From the NCBI GenBank assembly GCA_007570785.1, contig ML660774.1, positions 9,633,742-9,697,741 on the forward strand: DNA of 64,000 nucleotides. Direction: 5' to 3'. How positions within the stretch are numbered: the stretch's first letter is position 1; the number at the start of each line of letters is the position of its first letter. This stretch comes from Antilocapra americana. Lineage: Eukaryota; Chordata; Mammalia; Artiodactyla; Antilocapridae. Of this stretch, positions 56,515 to 64,000 are shown piece after piece. Made by a program: the position numbers and the translations under genes. The notes below the pieces were generated by a model. That model searched no databases. It had not been told where the DNA came from and worked only from the letters and a program-made list of their open reading frames with translations.

Positions 56515-56790
56515 ATGATAGTGACCACCTTTTAGTGAACAATTAATATCATTTCCTGTTTACTTGCAACATGAGATAAGTGTTGTGCTAAGCCATTTAT
56601 ATATTATATCATTAAATAGTCAAGGTAACCCTTTCAAGCAGATTAATAATAATTAATCAAAATTTATAGATGAAGAAACTTGAGATTTCAAAACGGTTAT
56701 GTAGGTCATCCAAGGCACATAGCTAAACAGTACTGTCTTCAGGATTCAACTCAGGTCTGTTTTATTCAAAGTCCCTTTGGCTATACTGGG
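56515..56790 (+). mobile_element. MIR SINE, plus strand
   Basis: GTGTTGTGCTAAGCCATTTATA, AGATGAAGAAACTTGAGATTTC and GGATTCAACTCAGGTCTG give the MIR order. Confidence 0.75.
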
Positions 56791-57592
56791 TAGGTGCTTT
56801 CATAAGCATTGTAATCAGACCAGCATCTGACAATATATGTATTATTATTATTTAATTAGTATACTAGTAGTGGTCAAGTGTGATTTCAGTAGGATGATTT
56901 TTGACATCCGTATGCGAAAAGAGATGTGAGATTAATTTATTTGGATTCATTTATACTGACAGCAGCACGAGGGACCTGGGATGTTCTTGCCTTCCCAGTA
57001 AAACTGTAGTTATAACAGAAGAGCTCCCCTCTTGTGCTCTGCAATTGTCTGTCCACACTTAGTTCTCACGAGGCGGAGAAGATGAGGCAGAAGTGGACTT
57101 CAGAGTATGATTTGAATTCATGTCCTATTTTTTCCATCTAAATGTTTACCATGATTCTTCTTTATTTCTTAAATTTTATTTCTCACATGTTCTAAATAGC
57201 TAGAGGTGAGATTTCTCTTCTGTTACATCCAAGTTAGGTTTTACTGAGTCCAGCTTTAGATAAGACACAGGAGTATATGACTCGAGAGATGATGACAGTC
57301 CGACTTAACGCCGTTCAGAGTAGTAAGTGATAGAAAAGGGGGTTTAAGACCAGTTGCCATTATGAAATAAATAAATAAAAAGCAAAACCAAATGCAGAAC
57401 ACTTTGTGCCCCAATACTATAATAGCTTGTATTAAAATTATGGGATGGTGAGTGTTTAAATGTGACTGAGTTAAAGACCCATGGATATGAATGGTGGTAG
57501 GAATTGAAGCTGGAATAGTACTGTGGGCACTCTTGTCTTTGTCTTAAATTCCAGGTTATTCTAGGGTTTACCTGAAAAGTGGAAATGCAGTA
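56791..57592. other. No feature recognised
   Basis: Single-copy sequence; no gene, RNA or repeat named. Confidence 0.45.
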
Positions 57593-57808
57593 GCCCTTTC
57601 CCTTCTTCAGGGGATCTTCCCAACCCAGGGATTGAACCCAGGTCTTCCACATGGCAGGCAGATTCTTTACCAGCTAAGCCACAAGGGAAGCCCAAGAATA
57701 CTGGAGTGGGTAGCCTATCCCTTCTCTAGCAAATCTTCCTGACCCAGGAATTGAACCAGGGTCTCCTGCACTGCAGGCAGATTCTTTACCAATTGAGCTA
57801 TCAGGGAA
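57593..57808 (-). mobile_element. Dimeric tRNA-derived SINE (Bov-tA2/3-like), minus strand, 3' part missing
   Basis: Two tRNA-derived units lie in the same orientation: the first has GATTGAACCCAGGTC, GGCAGGCAGATTCTTTACC and CTAAGCCACAAGGGAAGCCC; the second has AATTGAACCAGGGTC, GCAGGCAGATTCTTTACC and ATTGAGCTATCAGGGAA. They are joined by AAGAATACTGGAGTGGGTAGCC. The BovA 3' unit that should follow at the left is absent. Confidence 0.85.
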
Positions 57809-57884
57809 CAGGAAACCAGCTCATTAGTGAATAGCTTTATGTGTATATCTAAATGCTAAAGGTGCTGTATGTCCCTTTCTTTTT

Positions 57885-58160
57885 TTTAACCTTTTATTTT
57901 GTATTGGAGTATTTGTTGTTGTTGTTCAGTCGCTTTGGAGTACAGCCGATTAATAATAGTTTCAGGTGAACAGGGAAGAGACTCAGGCATACGTATACAT
58001 GTATCTATTCTCCGCAAACTCTCCTCCCATCCAGGCTGCCAGGTAACATTGAGCAGAGTTCTCTGTGCCCCGAGTAGGTCCTTGTGGGTTCTCTGTTTTA
58101 AATGTAACGTTGTGTATATCCATCCTAAATTCCCTAACCATCCTTTCCTCCAATCCTTCC
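57885..58160 (-). mobile_element. L1 3' UTR fragment, minus strand
   Basis: CTTTTATTTTGTATTGGAGTA, GTACAGCCGATTAATAATAG, GGCATACGTATACATGTATC and AGGTAACATTGAGCAGAG are the reversed L1 3' UTR blocks, as at 23785-23990. A 23-base insertion splits it at 57912. Confidence 0.85.
57912..57934 (-). mobile_element. 23-base retroposed tail of a BovB/Bov-tA element
   Basis: The insert is a TTG run followed by TTCAGTCGCT, the last bases of BovB or Bov-tA in reverse. It is flanked by a perfect 8-base target-site duplication ttggagta (57904-57911 and 57935-57942), and removing it restores the L1 text GGAGTACAGC. It is an extremely 5'-truncated insertion. Confidence 0.85.
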
Positions 58161-59171
58161 CCTGACCCCCTTCTATCTTTAACAGTGTTTATGACGTATA
58201 ATTATGCCATCTATTGGAGAGGTTGGGGGAGGTTAGGTATCTCCCATTGCTGCCCTGAAAGGCTTTAATTTATAATGCTTCCTCTAGCCATTATGTAAAG
58301 ATGAGTCAAGATGTCTCCAGAATTTTGGAAGTAAAGTTAAAACAGGAGGAAACAATATGAAATGGATGGGATTAGCATCTGAAGTATGACTTATTTCAAG
58401 AGATCCATTCATCTTTGATTAATTGGAATTATCTAATTCCAGTTAAGTTTTTTAAGGCAGTGTCTCATGAAAATATGAGGAAACTTAAAAAAAATAGTTT
58501 GTTATTCTGCCAAGTTCACTGTAAACTTCCCTAAGGATAAACACTTTTAATCAAAGATACACTGTTTATGTGGAAAAGGAAAGATTAAAGCACAGATTTA
58601 GGAAGGATTAATTTATTTCTGTTTAGAATGGACAGAATTCTTAGGAAAAATGCATTATTTTCAGCAGAGCTGTATCCTTAGTTGTGTGGAAAGATTCTTT
58701 TAGATTTCAAATTTCACCATGGTGTAAACTAAATATTCTGCAACACTATCTTCTTTCATTTGCTTGGACCCAAGTTGACCAGTAAAATTATTGAAGATTA
58801 ATTTCATTTTCACAGTACATTGATTACAAGGGAGCTTGCTCATCAGTGTTGAAGTAACTGAAAATAAATAAATTTGCATCTCATTTGATTCTAGTAACTC
58901 ATAAGAGTTGGCCTGTCTAACTGAGTTCACTCAGTGCTATGTTCTCTGGAAAGTATTTTGTTTTCAGCCCAGCCCCTAACTTGTGATGAGAAAGGAACGT
59001 CCGGCCTGTAAGGGTGGAAGGCCCTGACAGGATTGACAAGGAGCTGTCCCTCCTTGACAACTTTATGGTCTCAACCATTTATTTCATGATATTTTGCTTT
59101 CTTGTTCATTTAGCTCTTTTGTGTAACCATGTTTAACCATTGACCATACTGCTGGCCAATTTATTTGCTTA
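58161..59171. other. No feature recognised
   Basis: Single-copy AT-rich sequence. Confidence 0.45.
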
Positions 59172-59891
59172 TTGTTCTTTGCAACCCCGTGAACTGTGGC
59201 ACTCCAGGCTTCCCTGTCCTTTACTAGCTCATGGGGTTTGCTCAAACTCATGTCCATTTGCCATCCAACCATCTCATCCTCTGCCACCTCCTTCTCCTTT
59301 TGCCTTCAATCTTTCCCAGCATCAGGGTCTTTTCCTGTGAGGTGGCTCCTCACATCACATGGCCAAAGTATTGGAGCTTTAGCTTCAGCATCAGTCCTTT
59401 CAAGGAATATGCAGGGTTGATTTCCTTTAAGATTGACTGGTTTGATTTCCTTCCTGTCCAAGGGACTCTCACAGTCTTCTCTAAACACTACAGTTTGAAA
59501 ACATCAACTCTTCAGCACTTAGTCTTCTTTATGGTCCAAATCTCATATCCATACATGACTACTGGAAAAACCATAGCTTTGACTAATTGGACCTTTGTCA
59601 GCAAGGTGATGTCTCTGCTTTTTAATACGCTGTCTTGGTTTATGCTTTCTTCCAAGGAGAAAGTGTCTTCTAATTTCATGGCTGCAATCACTGTCTTCAG
59701 TGATTTTGGAGCCTAAGAAAGCAAAATCTGTCACTGCTTCCAGTTTTTTTCCCCATCTGTTTGCCATGAAGTGATGGGACCCAATGCCATGATATTAATT
59801 TTTTTAATGTTGAGTTCAAGCCAGCTTTTTCACTGTCCACTTTGACCCTCATCAAGAGGCTCTTCAGTTTCTCTTCACTTTCTGCCATTTT
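59172..59891 (-). mobile_element. BovB LINE fragment lacking both ends, minus strand
   Basis: It runs from TTTGCAACCCCGTGAACTGTG to TCTTCACTTTCTGCCAT. The usual GTTGTTCAGTCGCTCAGTC end is missing at the left, and sequence upstream of the RT C-terminus is missing at the right. Minus-strand pieces MANRWGKKLEAVTDF, HEIRRHFLLGRK and PLDRKEIKPVNL show decayed frames. It is more diverged than the other copies. Confidence 0.92.
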
Positions 59892-61779
59892 ATTTGCTTT
59901 AAAGGCCCATATTCTAAATTCACTGAAGAAACAAAACAAAAAAACAAAGCCAAACAAAACTGGAACCTACCTGCTAGTGTTTGTGGTGCCACTGATGAAA
60001 ACATTAGCAGGTAGACTGATCTATGTCCCATTTGACCGTGGCTTTAGAGAGAACAGAATCATATTCTAATGACAGAGAGCCAGAAGTCAAGTAAAAAACA
60101 ATCAACTTTCATGTTGCATTTTCCACTGAGGTGAAACAAAGAGGTTAGAAGAGTTTTAGTGGTACTGCTTAGATCAGCAGTTTAGCTATTTAAAAAAAAA
60201 AACAGCACCTAATTCCATTTTTCTATTTGTTAACATTTGACATCCCTCCAGAGTTCAGTTCTTTAGATGACTCCATTTTGAACTGTCCACATACACTTGT
60301 TCTTAACAAGGGATGACCTCCCAGATCGCCCATACAGCCTTCTAGGATGCGATTTTGGTCTGAGATGAGATGCTCACATCAGTAGAAGCTCCTAGAATAC
60401 TTCATCCATCTTGTTAATGAGCTGACTACTGGCCTCTCTCTGGTGTGACATCCTGGTACCCTTGATCTTTTGCGGAAAGAAATTAGTGCTGGCATTCAGT
60501 GGAAAGCTCCAAAAGGGCTTAATTGGAATTTTTCAGAGTAAGATAGAATGTTCAATTTTTAGCTTAATGATGATGCTGGGACTATAAACATACCAGATTT
60601 GAGTTCAGTTAAGATTTTATTTCATGGGCAAAAATGAAAGTGCAATTAGGCTGTTTCAGCATCTACTAAGTGCAGTTATTGAGAACACTAACCTGGAGAA
60701 AATAGATTCATTCTTTACATTTGTTCTTAAATTTTAATATGCCTCATGGGTTTTATTCTCTTGTTTTCACTCACTGGGGCAGGGAGGGGGAAGAATTTTC
60801 CAAGACACTTTCCAAACAATGGTTTCAACTATTCTTTGTTTCATAGGGAATATGGTGTTAAAAAGTAGATCTAAAATATATATCTCAAAAACAGCTTTTA
60901 AGAAAGTATCCTCCCTCTCTTTTATAAACAGTGGAGTAAAGAATGTAAGAGAAGTGTATTTTTGTGTGCTGTTTGTTGAATTGAAGGAATAGTTAGGATG
61001 TAGAAAAGAAAACAGATGAACCTCTGGGAAAGTTTGACTGTTTTGGCCAGGTTGATTACTTTCAGGTTAATTACTGATGAATCAATTGGTCTGTCACACA
61101 AAACATTTCCATCTGATTGTTAAACCATCCCTAATGTCTGAATCAGAAGGTGATTAGTCTAGTCACTTTGATTCTTAGGATGGTTGGAGGAGGTTGAGAT
61201 TATGAGAAGCCCTGGGTGGTGTAAATGACTGGAGAACACACACATGACAATTTCAGTTTCTCTGTGAAATGTAAAGTAATATCCTTTTCTGAAATGTCAG
61301 TTTGACAGAGCTGTTAGCTTAACAAAGTGTAAGTATACATTGTCAAGGAAATTTGAATTTGTTTAAAATTTGGTGATTGTGGTATCTTTGATGCGGGAGG
61401 ATTGATGTATGAAGAAGATATGGTTCCTCATCCTCGTTCTCCATGGACCAAAACTGAATCTGCTCAGGTGCTTTCTGTTGTACTGGCTCAACCCACTATA
61501 AATATGCTGTATCACGAACTGTCTTGTACATCTTTAAAATTCCTCTATGTCCATATACATACATGTATTATATATACGTCCTCCCCATATTACATTTGAT
61601 AACAGAAATTTATCATGCTTCCTTTTTCAATGAAGTATGTATGTCTGAGTATAGAAGTAAGCATAAGAAGCTAAATTGCATTCAAGAACTGAGTTTTTCC
61701 AGACATTTTAATCTGTTATTTTCCTGATGTTATGAAAGAGTTTAACTACTGAATCAACTGCGTTTGCTAAGTAACATAA
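59892..61779. other. 1.9 kb single-copy block
   Basis: Starts with an A-rich CAAAAC-type run (59920-59960). No gene, RNA or named repeat. Confidence 0.45.
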
Positions 61780-61915
61780 ATAACAATTTTTTTTCATTTA
61801 ATCCATACAGTAATCTTAGAAGGTTAATGTCACTACTGTTTTTTATAAAGGAGAAAATGAAGGTTAATTAATTCTCCCAACGTTGTGCTACTGTTAAGTG
61901 GCTGAAGCAATGAGT
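61780..61915 (+). mobile_element. MIR-like fragment, plus strand
   Basis: TTCATTTAATCCATACAGTAATC, AGAAGGTTAATGTCACTACTG, a TATAAAGGAGAAAATGAAGG block and TGCTACTGTTAAGTGGCTGAAGC follow the MIR order (TTTAATCCTCACAA, TTTACAGATGAGGAAACTGAGG, GCTAGTAAGTGGC). Confidence 0.65.
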
Positions 61916-61959
61916 CTTTTTCTTTCTCAGTTTGTATAATAGAAGCATATGTGTAGTTA

Positions 61960-62200
61960 ACAGTTTACATACTGGAGTCAGACACATTTATATTTGAATT
62001 CTTACTCCATCACTTACTGACTCTGCAACCTTGCATAAGATACTTAATTTACTTTTCTAACCCTTGGTGAATTCATTTCTAAAAAGGGATAATAGTATCA
62101 CCCCCTGGGATGTAGTCATGAGGTTTAAATGGGATAATGCATGCAATATAATTGCATGGAATCATTTTAGTGTCATGCCTGGAAAGTTTTAAATTCTCAA
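61960..62200 (+). mobile_element. MIR SINE, near full length, plus strand
   Basis: ACTGGAGTCAGACACATTTATA, TTGAATTCTTACTCCATCAC, CTGCAACCTTGCATAAGATAC, TTTCTAAAAAGGGATAATAGT and CATGAGGTTTAAATGGGATAATG give the complete MIR order. Confidence 0.85.
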
Positions 62201-62664
62201 AATGTGTTTATATTATTACAGGTATAAAATTAGTAGAAGTTTAGCTCAGGGAAAGTACCTGATATTTTGAGTTTGCTTGTGCGTTTTTAGCATGAGTCTG
62301 TGTATATGAACCTAAGCTTTTAACATACAAAACATAATCTTAGAACTCCTGGAGTCTTGAGAGCCAGGCTGGAAATTCTTTCTAAGAGCATGGTTTATCA
62401 TTTGTTTTTTATTTCATGACCTCTTAAATATTAAAACTTCAGCTTCAGAACAGACAAGAATAAGTGATAATGATGAAGTAAGGGTGGAGAGTGCCAGTGA
62501 AAAAAGGCCCCCATAGGGAAGCATTGAAAATAAGACTTTAAAAATTCCTCTTTTATACTTGTAAACTGTGTCTCGGATGAATTGTGAGTAGAAATCCTAT
62601 GAGATGGTTCACAATAAATGATAGATTCAGAAGTATGAGCCATGGTGTTCATTTGCTAAGTCAG
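62201..62664. other. No feature recognised
   Basis: Single-copy AT-rich sequence. Confidence 0.45.
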
Positions 62665-63087
62665 GTACCACCAAATGACTGATTAAACAACAGGAGTTTC
62701 TTTTCTCACAGTTCTGAACCCTGAGTGTCTGAGGTCAAGGCGCTGGCAGATTGGAAGGCAAGAATCTGTTCATGCCTCTCCCCTAGTTTTTGGTGGTTTG
62801 TTGGCCATTTTGGCATTTTTTTCAATTATAGAAGCATCACTTCAAACTCTGCCTTTGTCTTCACATAGCGTTTCTTCTGTGTGTTCTCTGCATCCAAATC
62901 TCCCCCTGTTTGAAAAGCACACCAATCGTACTGAACTAGGAGCCCACCCTATTCTAGTATGACCTCATATGAACTTTAATTACATCTACAATGATCCTAT
63001 TCCCACATCAGGTCACATTCTAAGGTACTGGGGGCTAGGTCTTCAACATACAAATATTGGGGGAACACAGTTCAACCCATAATAGCA
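62665..63087 (-). mobile_element. MLT1 MaLR LTR, minus strand
   Basis: TTTCTTTTCTCACAGTTCTGAA, CTGAGGTCAAGGCGCTGGCAG, TTTGTCTTCACATAGC, GGAGCCCACCCTATTCTAG, GTCACATTCTAAGGTACTGGG, GTCTTCAACATACAAATATTGG and ACACAGTTCAACCCATAATA are the ordered reversed blocks of MLT1. No insertion interrupts it. Confidence 0.9.
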
Positions 63088-63399
63088 ATCATCACAGAAG
63101 GATATGGTAAGTAAATTTTAAAAAGTTAATGTAACTGGAGCAATCATAGTTTTGTATTTATTTAAGCTAAAAGTTGCTTTCTGAAAAACTAATGTTTAAA
63201 TGGCAAGAATGCATCAGGAAAGGATCTGAGGGGTTTCACTAACCATAACTTAAAAAAAAGCTGACAGATTGAAGTGATTGCTAGAAAAATATTAAAGCAA
63301 ATAGAGCCTGAATTTTAAGAATTACAGTGTATAGAGTAAGGGAAAATGGTAATCACCAATAAAATGTGTTCCAAAAGAAAAAAAATAATGCTAATTGAT
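63088..63399. other. No feature recognised
   Basis: AT-rich single-copy sequence ending in an A-rich run near 63375-63388. Confidence 0.45.
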
Positions 63400-63580
63400 G
63401 AGAGTTGGTGGCTCAGGCAGTAAAGAATCTCCTTGCAGTACAGGAGACCCAGGTATGATCCCTGAGTCAGAAAGATCCCCTAGAGAAGGAAATGGCAGCC
63501 CACTCCAGTATTCTTGCCTGCAGAATCCCATGGACAGAGGAGCCTGGCGGCCTATAGTTTACGGGGTCACAACGGAGTGA
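63400..63580 (+). mobile_element. Bov-tA SINE, plus strand
   Basis: GTTGGTGGCTCAGGCAGTAAAG, CAGGTATGATCCCTGAG, the BovA body and GGGGTCACAACGGAGTGACG. The first bases of the tRNA-derived head are degraded. Confidence 0.93.
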
Positions 63581-63854
63581 CGAACATTCCTTGCTACCTT
63601 TTGGACCTTTAAACTTTTGAAAACTGCCGCGTAAATGCTTCCTGGGCAATTTGCCAGACATGCCTGATGCGCTGGTTGACCTCCCAAGTTGCCTGGTGCA
63701 TCTGGGTGTGTTCTCTTTTGATTTAGTCTGGCCCACTATACCTCTCAGACTCAGCTCTCCTGGCTACACTTCAGTCTGGGTCACTCCAGTGGAGGAGAGC
63801 ATCTCTCCAAAGAGGGTTCGTAACTCAGCCGCCACTGAGCTGGGAAGCAGTTTA

Positions 63855-63945
63855 GCCTAGTAGTTAAAAATGTGGAGGTCAGTGTCAGAGCTGGTTTTAA
63901 GGCCCAACTCTACACCTTGTTATTAGGCGTCTCATTACATATGAT
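63855..63945 (+). mobile_element. MIR 5' part, plus strand
   Basis: CCTAGTAGTTAAAAATGTGG, TCAGAGCTGGTTTTAAGGCCC and AACTCTACACCTTGTTATTAGG match the start of a MIR (TAGTGGTTAAGAGC, TGGGTTC, CTCTGCCACTTACTAG). Low similarity. Confidence 0.5.
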
Positions 63946-64000
63946 AAGCCTTATGTTATTATTTCTTCAAATTTGAATAAAAATGATGAGTACACCATCC

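Noticed and set aside
57593..57808. Direct repeats as a CRISPR-like array
   Set aside because: Only two units, each a tRNA-derived SINE head, with no regular spacers; the organism is a mammal.

Overview
This window is mammalian nuclear DNA from a ruminant (Pecora, probably a bovid such as cattle, sheep, goat or a relative). The repeats give the diagnosis: Bov-A2 and Bov-tA SINEs and several BovB (RTE-type) LINE copies, which together are typical of ruminants, plus CHR-type SINEs shared across cetartiodactyls. The exact species cannot be read from the sequence. I find no intact protein-coding gene, no functional tRNA or rRNA gene, no CRISPR array and no operon. The window looks like intergenic or deep intronic DNA, AT-rich and repeat-laden. 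Every open frame that resembles a known protein is a decayed retrotransposon: the BovB reverse transcriptase at 18.5-20.5 kb and shorter BovB copies, and an L1 ORF2 fragment at 28.8-29.2 kb.

Layout. 1-6 kb: a 5'-truncated BovB (1326-2375), then an old L1 (2880-4110) split by a Bov-A2 and a CHR SINE, then an L1 3' end. 6-9.9 kb: SINEs, a MIR split by a CHR SINE, an MLT2-like LTR and an L2 split by a Bov-tA. 9.8-12.7 kb and 13.9-15.1 kb: mostly single-copy sequence. 12.9-13.85 kb: a three-layer nest (MLT1-type LTR, then an internally inverted L1, then Bov-A2). 15-21.6 kb: SINEs, an MLT1 split by an L1, and two BovB copies in inverted orientation, one of them the longest in the window. 23.8-26.1 kb: an old L1 split by an LTR and a SINE. 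28.2-29.2 kb: an L1 with a 5' inversion and a clear target-site duplication. 30.2-32.9 kb: old L1 and a long L2. 34-35 kb: L1 split by Bov-A2. 35-43 kb: mostly single-copy, with a minus-strand L2 at 39.2-40.0 kb. 43-48 kb: L1 fragments around a quiet single-copy block. 48-64 kb: scattered SINEs, MIRs, an hAT fossil, a BovB fragment and an MLT1.

The value of the window is stratigraphic. Many insertions keep recognisable target-site duplications (TSDs), so relative ages can be read directly: MIR, L2, old L1 and MLT LTRs are hosts; CHR, Bov-A2 and Bov-tA SINEs are guests. I do not see a new gene system. Repeat family names come from remembered consensus sequences without a database search, so subfamily names are approximate and edges are usually good to about 5-20 bases, except where a TSD fixes them.
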